Shown here one piece after another: positions 43,007 through 51,375 of a stretch of 64,000 nt of DNA; the first letter of the stretch is position 1; each line of letters begins with the position of its first letter. The notes beneath the pieces are model-generated. The model was given only the letters and a program-made list of their open reading frames with translations, made no database searches and was not told where the DNA came from. The stretch covers positions 372,001-436,000 of the forward strand of contig NZ_JAIZEO010000003.1 of assembly GCF_024189315.1 (NCBI RefSeq), written 5' to 3'. Origin of the DNA: Halobacillus sp. A5 (lineage in GTDB: Bacteria; Bacillota; Bacilli; Bacillales; Halobacillaceae). A program made the translations under genes and the position numbers.

Positions 43007-43765
43007 ATGAATCCATTGGAACAACGCCGGAAATTCCGTTTCCAAGAAGAGAGCAGCACTACCTCGGGGATGTGTGACAACTACTTACAAGCCAATATGA
43101 TCATTCTGCCACAAGAGTATGCTTTTGACTTTTTATTGTTCTGCATGCGTAATTCTAAGTCGTGTCCTGTCGTGGATGTTCTCGAACCGGGGGTTACACG
43201 GCCTCAAATAGCTGATGCTGACATACGTACGGACCTGCCTAAATATCGGATATTTCGAAACGGAAAGTTTACAGAAGAAGTTAAGGACATACGCAGTGTA
43301 TGGCAGGAAGACTTTGTTACTTTCCTTATTGGATGCAGCTTTACGTTTGAAAAAGCACTGCTCGAAGATGGAATGAGCCTGCTGCATCAAGAGCAGAAGA
43401 AGGTCGTTCCAATGTATAATACAAATATCCCGTGTAAGGAAGCAGGTCAATTTAAAGGCAGCATGGTAGTAAGTATGAGAGCGTTAAAACCGGAAGAAGT
43501 AGAGCAGGCTGTGCAAATTACTGAAAAATTTCAAACCTCTCATGGCGGACCTGTGCATATCGGCAATCCTAAAGAAATTGGCATTGAGGATCTCTCCGCT
43601 CCCGATTACGGTGAGCCTGTTGAATTTAATGAAGAAAGCCGGATACCTGTATTCTGGGGATGCGGTGTTACCCCGCAGAATGTTTGTCTTCAAGCTAAGC
43701 CGGAGATTATGATCGCTCACTCACCAGGTCATATGCTGATTACGGACCAATTAGAAGAAAAATGA
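43007..43765 (+). CDS. YcsI/DUF1445 family putative hydro-lyase
   Basis: A 252-aa protein matching the YcsI family: SGMCDNYLQANMIILP, FCMRNSKSCPVVDVLEPG, FLIGCSFTFEKALLEDG, and the C-terminal FWGCGVTPQN / AHSPGHMLITD. In B. subtilis ycsI belongs to the ycsF-ycsG-ycsI-kip cluster of 5-oxoproline use. Here it is 2.6 kb away and on the opposite strand from the pxp genes. ATG 43007 with AAAGGAGGAA. The VOC gene follows within 13 nt. Confidence 0.88.
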   Translation: MNPLEQRRKFRFQEESSTTSGMCDNYLQANMIILPQEYAFDFLLFCMRNSKSCPVVDVLEPGVTRPQIADADIRTDLPKYRIFRNGKFTEEVKDIRSVWQEDFVTFLIGCSFTFEKALLEDGMSLLHQEQKKVVPMYNTNIPCKEAGQFKGSMVVSMRALKPEEVEQAVQITEKFQTSHGGPVHIGNPKEIGIEDLSAPDYGEPVEFNEESRIPVFWGCGVTPQNVCLQAKPEIMIAHSPGHMLITDQLEEK

Positions 43766-43778
43766 AGGAGTTGGTAAA

Positions 43779-44189
43779 ATGAAGCAGCATGTAACACCAT
43801 ATTTAACTTTTAATGGAAACGCAAGAGAAGCCATAAGCTTCTATCAAAATGTATTTGGTGGAGAAATTGCTGATATTCAAAGCTTTGGTGAAGCAAACTA
43901 TGAAACTCCTCCTGGGATGGAAGAACGAATTATGCATGCTCGTCTTCAGAATGGTTCGATGCTTGTTATGTTCTCGGATAACTTTTCCGGTACAGAGCCT
44001 AAAGCAGGGAGTCAAATCTCATTAGCGTTAGAACTGAATAATAAAAAAGAAATTGAAGAATTATATTTAAAGCTGAAAGAAGAGGGAACGGCAGAAATGG
44101 AACTTCAGGATACATTCTGGGGAGCGACATTTGCTAAAGTTACAGATAAGTTTGGAATTACATGGGACCTGAATCTGCATAATGAATAG
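43779..44189 (+). CDS. PhnB-like VOC-family protein
   Basis: A 136-aa glyoxalase/bleomycin-resistance-fold protein of the PhnB-like subgroup. It begins VTPYLTFNGNAREAISFYQNVFGGE, with ARLQNGSMLVMFSD in the middle and a final DTFWGATFAKVTDKFGITWDLN. These act as small dimeric metal-binding enzymes or remain uncharacterised. AAGGAG overlaps the ycsI stop codon, so the two genes are cotranscribed. Terminator follows at 44200. Confidence 0.86.
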   Translation: MKQHVTPYLTFNGNAREAISFYQNVFGGEIADIQSFGEANYETPPGMEERIMHARLQNGSMLVMFSDNFSGTEPKAGSQISLALELNNKKEIEELYLKLKEEGTAEMELQDTFWGATFAKVTDKFGITWDLNLHNE

Positions 44190-44199
44190 AAATAGATAA

Positions 44200-44239
44200 G
44201 AGAGGCGTGGGAGGACTAATTACCCAGTCTCTCTTTTTT
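44200..44239 (+). terminator. Terminator after ycsI-VOC
   Basis: GAGAGGCGTGGG pairs with CCCAGTCTCTC (internal mismatch), followed by T6. Confidence 0.7.
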
Positions 44240-44367
44240 ACTGCACCTGGACAGTGTATAATAAAAAGAGTTCATTATAATAGCTGCACTGGAAATTAAT
44301 TGAATAGTAGAGCGATTGAAGTGCAGATTTATTTCTGATAAAAGATTAGATAGAGAGGGGTCAAGAG

Positions 44368-44565
44368 ATAGAGCCATTTATCGTACTTCATGAATTTTAC
44401 AATACAAAATTAGTAATAGCTTTTATTATGATAGCTGTACTAGGTTCTTATCTTGCGTTAGAGCATAAACAAAAGATCTCTTCTCTTGAATATAAAAATA
44501 CACTGTTACTATCTTCTATACTAGGGATAACTGTATGGAATATGCACTATCATGCGTTAAATTAG
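44368..44565 (+). CDS. Mini MHYT-like membrane protein with possible ATA start
   Basis: A 65-codon frame reads EPFIVLHEFYNTKLVIAFIM then IAVLGSYLALEHKQK, a second hydrophobic helix, and ends GITVWNMHYHALN. The pattern (YN-LVI-helix, ASYLALE-like turn, W-MHYHA) resembles the first repeat of MHYT sensor domains, cut off after two helices. No ATG, GTG or TTG opens the frame; GAGAGGGG lies 7 nt before an ATA at 44368, so ATA is the best-placed start. The first in-frame ATG is at 44428, after helix 1 has begun. It may be a real small protein, or a relic whose 5' end is lost. Confidence 0.45.
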   Translation: MEPFIVLHEFYNTKLVIAFIMIAVLGSYLALEHKQKISSLEYKNTLLLSSILGITVWNMHYHALN

Positions 44566-44666
44566 AACTTTTAAACCATGTGCATATCATACAATTTTCA
44601 CTCATACGTACCAATTTTTTTAAAAGTATTTTATAATATGAAATAGATAGGCGAAGGGGTGCACGA

Positions 44667-45605
44667 ATGAAAAAAAGAAAAGATAAACATTACCGCAAGA
44701 GAAGAAGAAAGTGGTTGTGGATTACTCTATCCATCGTACTTCTTGCAGGGATTGGAGTTTCAGTTTACCTGTTTACGATCTATAACAATGTAAAATCAAC
44801 AGTGGATAACGAAATTCATGAAACAGTAACGGGTATCGATCATGAAGCTACAAAGAAAAAAGTAGAGGAAGAGGAACCTATTAATGTATTACTACTGGGA
44901 GTTGATGAACGCGAAAATGATAAAGGCCGTTCTGATACAATGATCGTTATGACTCTTGACCCAGCTAAAGAAAGGATGCAGATGGTTAGTATTCCACGTG
45001 ATACCCGGACTGAAATTGTAGGACGGGATATGGATGATAAAATTAATCATGCTTATGCATTTGGCGGAAGTGACATGTCCGTGAATACTGTAGAGAACTT
45101 TCTCGATATAGAACTGGATTATTATTTAAGAATGAATATGGAAGGGCTCGGTCAGCTCGTTGATGCCGTAGGCGGCATTACGGTTGAGAACGAGTTCGCG
45201 TTTGACTACGGTGGGAAAAGTTTCTCTGAGGGCGAAATTGAACTAAATGGCGAAGAAGCTTTGGCCTGGGTAAGAATGAGGTATGATGACCCAGAAGGTG
45301 ATGCAGGCCGTAACGAAAGGCAGCGGCAGGTAATTCAAGGTGTGATAGACCAGGGAGCGAACATTAATGCAGTAAATAAAATTGGTAATATTATGGATGT
45401 ACTCGGCAATAATGTAGCTACGAATATGAAGTTTGAGGACATGCGTAATCTTGCAACCAATTATCGTGCATCAAGGAAAGATGTCTCCAGTTATCAAATG
45501 AGTGGAAATGGTACAACGATTGATAACATTTATTACCTTCAAGTGCCTGAATCAGAAGTTGAAAAAACGAATGAGATGATCAGAGAGTATAGTTCATCAT
45601 CTTAA
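44667..45605 (+). CDS. LytR-CpsA-Psr (LCP) family protein 1
   Basis: A 312-aa membrane-anchored enzyme that transfers wall teichoic acid or another polymer from its lipid carrier to peptidoglycan. Basic N-terminus and one helix (residues about 15-38), then the extracytoplasmic LCP domain (about 70-235): INVLLLGVDERENDKGRSDTMIV, MVSIPRDTRTEI, KINHAYAFGG and the arginine-rich YDDPEGDAGRNERQRQVIQG. GAAGGGG precedes the ATG. It is the closest to the paralogue at 50294; the third is at 56285. Confidence 0.92.
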   Translation: MKKRKDKHYRKRRRKWLWITLSIVLLAGIGVSVYLFTIYNNVKSTVDNEIHETVTGIDHEATKKKVEEEEPINVLLLGVDERENDKGRSDTMIVMTLDPAKERMQMVSIPRDTRTEIVGRDMDDKINHAYAFGGSDMSVNTVENFLDIELDYYLRMNMEGLGQLVDAVGGITVENEFAFDYGGKSFSEGEIELNGEEALAWVRMRYDDPEGDAGRNERQRQVIQGVIDQGANINAVNKIGNIMDVLGNNVATNMKFEDMRNLATNYRASRKDVSSYQMSGNGTTIDNIYYLQVPESEVEKTNEMIREYSSSS

Positions 45606-45607
45606 CG

Positions 45608-45647
45608 ACTGTACGACAATATTTCCCCGGAAATATTGTCGTACAGT
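45608..45647. repeat. 19-bp perfect inverted repeat after LCP gene 1
   Basis: Arms 45608-45626 and 45629-45647 are perfectly complementary, separated only by CC. No T-run follows on the plus strand (GGGG instead). It lies 3 nt after the LCP stop codon, so it may still act as a terminator or mRNA 3' end. Confidence 0.75.
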
Positions 45648-45697
45648 GGGGAAATGTGCTGCTCGCTAATTCCGATTCAATAAAAGGAGCGAGTTAT

Positions 45698-46078
45698 ATG
45701 GCGAACAAAAGTCTACCCATTTTAATTATTCTTTCCTTGTTTTTAACTGGCTGTATGTCTGGAATTGTAGATACAGAGACAGTAAGCAGAGAAAAAGAAA
45801 ACACAGACAGCACGAATGAATCGACCGCTCAGTTAATAGGCGGCGAGTGGAAAATCAGCAAAGACTTAGAGGCTGAATTAGCAGAAGCTCTTAATAAGAA
45901 TCCTTATGAGGCGACTGAAGAAGAATTGTACGAAGTATTAAAAGACGAGTCTCTAAGGCAGCAGTATTTAGAAGAGCTCTATGCTCTGCTTGACCTAAAG
46001 GTTGAAGATGGACTTATTAGTGTAGAAGAAGCGGATGCTCAAAAAGAAACAATGGAATTTATTTTTGAAGAAAAATAA
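45698..46078 (+). CDS. Small acidic lipoprotein of unknown function
   Basis: A 126-aa protein with a lipoprotein signal (SLPILIILSLFLTGC, Cys19), a Ser/Thr/Asn-rich linker (25-45) and a helical, very acidic domain (KNPYEATEEELYEVLKDESL). I do not recognise the family. ATG 45698 with AAAGGAGCG is preferred over a longer frame from 45656. It lies just after LCP gene 1 and may be a membrane-surface partner, though the intervening hairpin suggests separate transcription. Confidence 0.75.
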   Translation: MANKSLPILIILSLFLTGCMSGIVDTETVSREKENTDSTNESTAQLIGGEWKISKDLEAELAEALNKNPYEATEEELYEVLKDESLRQQYLEELYALLDLKVEDGLISVEEADAQKETMEFIFEEK

Positions 46079-46344
46079 GGGAGATTACTTGAAATAAATC
46101 AAGCTTCTCAGGCGTTTTCCGTTCATTTAATCAATAGAAGAGATTCGTGGAACTATTGGAGCATGGAGCCTTGTGGAAAAGGACATCTTACAAGTCACGT
46201 GGTTTAGTGGTTGACTCTTCCTTAGGCCGGGATGATCCAGGTGAAGGAGAGTCCTTATTTGTCTTAAGTAATGCTCCATGAAAGCAGGAGTGGAAGGGGT
46301 GTTGTAAGAAAACATTTGCGTGAAACCAGGGTTTCTTAACAAGC
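46079..46344. other. Gene-free stretch of unknown content
   Basis: No convincing gene: the leftward frame here continues antisense into the transporter gene and has no ribosome site. GGTGAAGGAGAGTC (46241) is also found next to the IS1182 relic (16038). GGAGCAT (46159) and GCTCCATG (46272) form a weak inverted pair. It may be an old mobile-element scar; I see no definite feature. Confidence 0.3.
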
Positions 46345-46345
46345 T

Positions 46346-46380
46346 GAAGAGCCATGACTTATGATAAGTCATGGCTCTTC
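46346..46380 (-). terminator. Hairpin downstream of the NRAMP transporter gene
   Basis: 17-bp perfect arms (46346-46362 and 46364-46380) around a single G. On the minus strand the stem starts 6 nt after the NRAMP stop codon; the following sequence is only weakly T-rich. Confidence 0.65.
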
Positions 46381-46386
46381 GCTCAT

Positions 46387-47574
46387 TTATTCGAATAATG
46401 AAGGGATCCCATCTATTAGAGTATAGAAACCCATGTACGCCATAGCAACAACTACTACGGCTCCAAATACTGTCATCCAAATAGGGTGCTTGTACGTACC
46501 TACAATTTTAGATTTGTGAGCAGCGACTAACATAACTCCTAAAGCAAGAGGTAAAATTAACCCATTCACAGAACCTACCAGGACTAGTATGCTCACTGGT
46601 TCTCCGGCAAAAGCAAATACGAGAGTAGATACTGTAATGAACCCGATCGTTAAATAACGGTTATTCTTTTCCAGCACTGGGCTGAAAGTACGTATGAAAG
46701 ATACGGATGTATATGCTGCTCCAACTACAGATGTGATTGCTGCAGCCCAGAAAACGATACCGAAAATTTTATAACCTACGTTACCGGCAGCATGCTGAAA
46801 TACAGAAGCTGGAGGATTTCCTTCATTTAAAGTAAAGCCCTGGGAAACTACACCAAGAACAGCAAGGAACAAGATGATCCTCATTATCGAAGCTACACCT
46901 ATGGCGTATACCGAGCTTTTCGTCACCTCCGGCAAAGCTGATTTACCTTTGAGCCCTGCGTCTATTAGACGGTGGCCTCCGGCAAAGGTAATGTAGCCGC
47001 CTACCGTTCCTCCTACCAATGTAACAATAGCAAGAAAATCGATGGTATCAGGTGCGAAAGTTTTAGCAGCTGCTTCTCCTACAGGAGGCTGGGCTGTAAA
47101 CATGACATAGATTGTAAGGGCGATCATTACAAAACCAAGTACTTGAGTGAATCTATCCATTAATCTGCCCGCTTCTTTGTAAACAAATATTCCAATTGCA
47201 AGTGCTCCGCTCAAAACGGCTCCAAGTTGAGGGGAAATACCAAACAATACATTTGTACCCAGTCCTGCTCCTGCAATGTTTCCAATGTTAAAAGCCAGTC
47301 CCCCGGCTACGACCAGAGCAGCCAGGACGTAACCTAAACCGGGGAGCACATCATTTGCGATATCCTGAGCCCGTTTCTCACTTACTGCAATGATTCGCCA
47401 AATGTTCATCTGCGCTCCTATATCGATAATAATAGACATAAGGATAACAAACCCAAAACTAGCCAGCAGCTGCTCTGTAAACACAGTAGTCTGAGTTAGA
47501 AAACCTGGACCGATAGCTGAAGTAGCCATTAAAAAAGCTGCACCAATTAATATACTGCGATTTGTAGTTTTCAT
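46387..47574 (-). CDS. NRAMP-family transporter (YcsG-like)
   Basis: A 395-aa polytopic protein of about 11 helices in the NRAMP family. It begins IGAAFLMATSAIGPGFLTQTTVF, in the place of the usual DPGN metal motif of helix 1. The helix 6 MPH motif is not visible (the segment there reads TFAGGHRL). This degenerate metal site matches the YcsG branch found beside pxp genes, so the cargo may not be Mn/Fe; a role in 5-oxoproline or proton-coupled uptake is inference. Last gene of pxpB-pxpC-pxpA-NRAMP. Confidence 0.82.
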   Translation of the reverse strand: MKTTNRSILIGAAFLMATSAIGPGFLTQTTVFTEQLLASFGFVILMSIIIDIGAQMNIWRIIAVSEKRAQDIANDVLPGLGYVLAALVVAGGLAFNIGNIAGAGLGTNVLFGISPQLGAVLSGALAIGIFVYKEAGRLMDRFTQVLGFVMIALTIYVMFTAQPPVGEAAAKTFAPDTIDFLAIVTLVGGTVGGYITFAGGHRLIDAGLKGKSALPEVTKSSVYAIGVASIMRIILFLAVLGVVSQGFTLNEGNPPASVFQHAAGNVGYKIFGIVFWAAAITSVVGAAYTSVSFIRTFSPVLEKNNRYLTIGFITVSTLVFAFAGEPVSILVLVGSVNGLILPLALGVMLVAAHKSKIVGTYKHPIWMTVFGAVVVVAMAYMGFYTLIDGIPSLFE

Positions 47575-47595
47575 AAATAACTCCTATCTGTGATG

Positions 47596-48366
47596 TTATA
47601 GTATGTTGCCAATTTTATTAATTTCTATGCCAGCTTCTTTTAAGGTTGATGAGATATTCTGGGCAAATTCAAGGGCGTGAACTCCGTCACCATGAATACA
47701 GATCGTATCTGCTCGAATGGAAATGTCTTCACCCTGGACACTGGTTACTTTACTTTCTCTTACCATTCGGACGACTTGCTGGATTGCCTTTTCAGCATCC
47801 GTAATTAGTGCATTTGAATCCTGGCGCGAAGTGAGAGACCCGTCATTCTGATATGTTCGATCAGAAAAGACTTCGTTAGCTGTTTTGAGACCGGCTGCAC
47901 GTCCTGCTTTGACAAGTTCGCTGCCCGATAATCCAAACAGAATTAACCCGGGGTTCACATCATAAACAGCTTCTGCAACAGCCTCTGATAACCCTGCATC
48001 TTTAGCAGCCATATTAAAGAGTGCGCCATGTGGTTTGACGTGCTGTAGTTGACTGCCTTCAGCTTGAACAAAAGCATTTAAAGCGCCGATTTGATAAACT
48101 ACAAGTTCATAAGCCTCTTTCGGCGAAATATTCATGGTTCTCCGGCCGAATCCTGCTAAATCCTGTAAACCAGGATGCACGCCCAGCCCAACATTTTTTT
48201 CTAATGCCAATTTTACCGTTTTTCTCATTGTAGAGGGATCTCCCGCATGAAAACCGCATGCAATATTTGCAGACGTTACGTAATCCAGGATCTCTTCATC
48301 CCGCCCCATTACATAAGTTCCAAAACTTTCCCCCATGTCACAATTAATATCTACAGAATAACTCAA
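47596..48366 (-). CDS. pxpA: 5-Oxoprolinase subunit A (LamB/YcsF)
   Basis: With PxpB and PxpC, PxpA opens 5-oxoproline to glutamate at the cost of ATP. The 256-aa protein has the LamB/YcsF start [12 protein letters not shown] and [32 protein letters not shown]-like and [11 protein letters not shown] motifs. The start was set at the TTG at 48366 (AAGGAGGAAT upstream), which overlaps the pxpC stop as TTGA; a longer frame to 48504 would run deep into pxpC. Length agrees with B. subtilis PxpA (257). Confidence 0.92.
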   Translation of the reverse strand: MSYSVDINCDMGESFGTYVMGRDEEILDYVTSANIACGFHAGDPSTMRKTVKLALEKNVGLGVHPGLQDLAGFGRRTMNISPKEAYELVVYQIGALNAFVQAEGSQLQHVKPHGALFNMAAKDAGLSEAVAEAVYDVNPGLILFGLSGSELVKAGRAAGLKTANEVFSDRTYQNDGSLTSRQDSNALITDAEKAIQQVVRMVRESKVTSVQGEDISIRADTICIHGDGVHALEFAQNISSTLKEAGIEINKIGNIL

Positions 48367-49346
48367 CTTGATTCCTCCTTCTTCTTTAGTGAGATGGATC
48401 TCTTTAGTAATTGAATTGAATGTTCTTGGTCCAGCCAGGCTTTTTGAGCTTCTTCTAATGTTATCTGTTTGAATCTCAATTGTTCTCCTGGCTTCATTTG
48501 GCAAAGGATTGGAAGGTCGATGCTTGCAACTTGCCCGATCTTTGGATACCCTCCGGTGGTTTGTCGGTCGGCTAGTAAAATAATAGGATTACCGTCATTA
48601 GGAACTTGAATCGACCCAAACGATACTGCTTCAGATATCAGTTCACGGGGCTCTTTTAATGAAAGAGATTCACCTTCCATTCGAAAACCCATTCGATCAG
48701 ATTGAGAAGAAACTTTAAATGAGGTAGAAAATAAGGTTTGCAGACTTTTCTCATCAAACCAGCTGAATTGAGGTCCCTCAATCAATGAAATCGTTGGACG
48801 ATGTGAGTATTCAGGAATAAGGCTGCGGGCAACTGTCCAATCTTTCTCCACGAAACTACGCGCTCCCGTATCTAAATTAAATGACTCTTTAAAATGAATT
48901 ACGTCTTCAGTTTGTAAAGCTCTTCCATTGTGACCTCCAATTTTAGCGCGCATGTATGTGGAACGGCTTCCCATGACGACCGGTATATCGAGCCCGCCTG
49001 CGATTGCGATATAAGCCCGGCACCCTGTTCTGGGCTTCCCAAAAGTAAGCTTAGCGCCTTTTTTAACTAATATGGGTTTCCACATTGTGATCTCTTCATT
49101 ATCAATGGCGGGAGATAAATCTCCACCGCATATGGATAATACAGCGTCTTCATGAAATTCAATCACCGGACCCAGAAGTGTGACTTCGATAACGGCTTCC
49201 TTTTCTTCATTCCCAACCAGCAGGTTGCCAATTCGATGGGCGAATGTATCCATACTGCCGCTGGCAATCACCCCGTACTTTTGGTAGCCTGTCCGACCAA
49301 GATCCTGTACTAAGGTTAACAGTCCATCTTTAATGATCTTCATCAT
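48363..49346 (-). CDS. pxpC: 5-Oxoprolinase subunit C (KipA type)
   Basis: Biotin-dependent-carboxyltransferase-like subunit of 5-oxoprolinase, 327 aa. It begins [26 protein letters not shown], with [37 protein letters not shown] and [20 protein letters not shown], all KipA signatures. Two adjacent ATGs (49346, 49343) follow GGGAGGAACC. It overlaps pxpB by 17 nt and pxpA by 4 nt, so all three subunits are translationally coupled. Confidence 0.92.
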   Translation of the reverse strand: MMKIIKDGLLTLVQDLGRTGYQKYGVIASGSMDTFAHRIGNLLVGNEEKEAVIEVTLLGPVIEFHEDAVLSICGGDLSPAIDNEEITMWKPILVKKGAKLTFGKPRTGCRAYIAIAGGLDIPVVMGSRSTYMRAKIGGHNGRALQTEDVIHFKESFNLDTGARSFVEKDWTVARSLIPEYSHRPTISLIEGPQFSWFDEKSLQTLFSTSFKVSSQSDRMGFRMEGESLSLKEPRELISEAVSFGSIQVPNDGNPIILLADRQTTGGYPKIGQVASIDLPILCQMKPGEQLRFKQITLEEAQKAWLDQEHSIQLLKRSISLKKKEESS

Positions 49347-50046
49347 GACGAGGTTCCTCCCAGTTGTCGTATTCGGTTTCACTAATTTGTTTAAAAATAA
49401 TCTTATCTCCTGCCCTTAACAGGCTGGGAACCTCTTCTTCGGGAGTGAACAAACGTTTAGGGGTACGTCCGATTAACTGCCAGCCTCCAGGAGTTTCAAT
49501 CGGGTAGACTCCCGTCTGTTTACCAGCGATTCCTACCGTTCGTTCGGGAATTTCTAACCGGGGGGAGTCACGTCTAGGCGCAGCGATTTTTTCAGACATC
49601 CCGCCGATAAACGGAAACCCGGGAGCGAATCCAATCATATAAACGGAATAGTTACCAGATTGGTGAATATCAATCACTTCTTCGGGAGTAATACCATTAT
49701 GATCCGCTACAAATTCGAGGTCAGGTCCGAAGTCTCCGCCGTAGCACACAGGAATCTCTACAGTTCTAACAGCAGAGACCTCTTCGGTTTTGATTAAAGT
49801 CAATAATTCTTCTACGTTTTCTTTTGCTTGTTCATACGGGATCATACCTTTTCTCGATAACAAATCAGGACGGTAAAAAACCGTTACTGTCGTAAAAGCT
49901 GGTATATATTCCACCATCCACTCAGGCTGCTGTTCCTCAAGCAAAAGAGAAAGAATACGTACATTCACTTGAGCCTGTTCGTTAATCTCATCACTAACTG
50001 TAATGACTATGGCTTGATCACCTAATGGAGATAAAGAGTAGTTCAA
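49330..50046 (-). CDS. pxpB: 5-Oxoprolinase subunit B (KipI type)
   Basis: A 238-aa protein of the KipI/allophanate-hydrolase subunit 1 fold. Motifs: PLGDQAIVI at the start, VEIPVCYGGDFGPDL, YMIGFAPGFPFIGGM and the C-terminal GGWQLIGRTP. In B. subtilis the same protein was first named an inhibitor of the sporulation kinase KinA; its main role is in 5-oxoprolinase. TTG start at 50046 with AGGTGA upstream. First gene of the operon; no sporulation kinase is nearby. Confidence 0.92.
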   Translation of the reverse strand: MNYSLSPLGDQAIVITVSDEINEQAQVNVRILSLLLEEQQPEWMVEYIPAFTTVTVFYRPDLLSRKGMIPYEQAKENVEELLTLIKTEEVSAVRTVEIPVCYGGDFGPDLEFVADHNGITPEEVIDIHQSGNYSVYMIGFAPGFPFIGGMSEKIAAPRRDSPRLEIPERTVGIAGKQTGVYPIETPGGWQLIGRTPKRLFTPEEEVPSLLRAGDKIIFKQISETEYDNWEEPRHDEDH

Positions 50047-50293
50047 TATGTCACCTCATGTCTATGAAAATTAAAATATATTTATAAATTATAGTGGATT
50101 CGCAGAAAAGTGACAAATTCGTGATTATTACAAAAATATGTTGAAGAAGCACAAACATTGAATTACCATCCATATTGGACACATATTTAAACTTACTCTT
50201 TGAAAAAGTTTAAATAATATGTTAAAAATAAATGATGTAATTTTAAAAGCTGTCATAATATTATAGATTAGTGTAGATAAAGGAGATGTTCTT

Positions 50294-51229
50294 GTGACTA
50301 CACGTAGAATGAAGCATCGCAAAAAAAAGAAAAAGACTGGGCTTCTTATCACCATGTCGGTCCTGTTATTGCTCGCCGGTGGTGGAGCTGCTTACCTATA
50401 TTCCATTTATAACAGTGTGAAGACGACTGTTGATGATGATATTCACGAGGAAGTCAGCGGTATAGACAATGAAGCAACAAAAGAAAAAGTCGAAGACGAA
50501 GAACCAATCAATGTGCTTTTATTAGGAGTGGATGAGCGGGATAATGATACTGGACGAGCAGATACGATGATAGTGTTGTCCCTTGATCCCGCAAACGATC
50601 GAATGCAGATGGTCAGCATCCCGCGTGATACACGCACTGAAATAGCAGGAGAGAACACGACAGATAAAATTAATCACTCCTACGCTTATGGCGGCAGTGA
50701 CATGTCTGTAAATACAGTTGAAGGCTTTTTAGATATTGATTTAGATTATTATGTACGAATGAACATGGATGGTTTATCACAAATGGTCGATGCCGTTGGT
50801 GGAATTGAAGTCACGAATGATCAAGCCTTCTCCCAGGGTGGACATGACTTTGAAGAAGGAGATATAGAGTTAGATGGAGAAGAAGCGTTAGCGTACGTGC
50901 GTATGAGAAAGGATGACCCTGAAGGAGATGCGGGCCGCAATGACCGTCAGCGTGAGGTCATTCAAGGAACGATCGATCAAGGGGCTAACGCCAATGTAGC
51001 CAATAACATTGACGATATGATGGAAGTACTGGGTAACAACGCTGCTACGAACATGAAGTTTGAAGATATGAGAAACCTTGCAACAAATTACCGTAGCGCA
51101 CGCGAGGAAATGGAAACGTACCAAATGGAAGGCGAAGACACGTATATTAATGATATCTATTATCTAAATGTACCTGAGTCGGAAGTAGAAAAAACGAGAG
51201 AAAAAATAGAAGAATACACGACAAGTTAA
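50294..51229 (+). CDS. LytR-CpsA-Psr (LCP) family protein 2
   Basis: A 311-aa paralogue of LCP protein 1, similar over its whole length. Basic N-terminus, one helix (about 17-38), LCP domain with INVLLLGVDERDNDTGRADTMIV, SIPRDTRTEI, KINHSYAYGG and DDPEGDAGRNDRQREVIQG. It starts at GTG 50294, 9 nt after AAAGGAG. The close match to 44667-45605 suggests duplication, with the pxp operon now lying between the copies. A strong terminator follows. Confidence 0.92.
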   Translation: MTTRRMKHRKKKKKTGLLITMSVLLLLAGGGAAYLYSIYNSVKTTVDDDIHEEVSGIDNEATKEKVEDEEPINVLLLGVDERDNDTGRADTMIVLSLDPANDRMQMVSIPRDTRTEIAGENTTDKINHSYAYGGSDMSVNTVEGFLDIDLDYYVRMNMDGLSQMVDAVGGIEVTNDQAFSQGGHDFEEGDIELDGEEALAYVRMRKDDPEGDAGRNDRQREVIQGTIDQGANANVANNIDDMMEVLGNNAATNMKFEDMRNLATNYRSAREEMETYQMEGEDTYINDIYYLNVPESEVEKTREKIEEYTTS

Positions 51230-51235
51230 ATGGAG

Positions 51236-51263
51236 AGCTGCCCCAATGCGGGGCAGCTTTTTC
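51236..51263 (+). terminator. Terminator after LCP gene 2
   Basis: AGCTGCCCC pairs with GGGGCAGCT around AATGC, followed by T5. Confidence 0.88.
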
Positions 51264-51375
51264 TAACATTCTTAAGAGCTATTTGAGATATTACTATTTA
51301 ACGGAGACTATTATGAAAATAGAGTTCTATGTTATATTGTGAGAAATGACCAACTTGTAAGGGAGAGTGTTAAAA

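Noticed and set aside
46127-46480. 117-codon leftward frame
   Set aside because: Overlaps the NRAMP gene in another frame, has no ribosome site and low-complexity composition.
47596-48504. Long N-terminal extension of PxpA to 48504
   Set aside because: The extra residues lie within pxpC coding sequence; the TTG at 48366 has a strong ribosome site and gives the family length.
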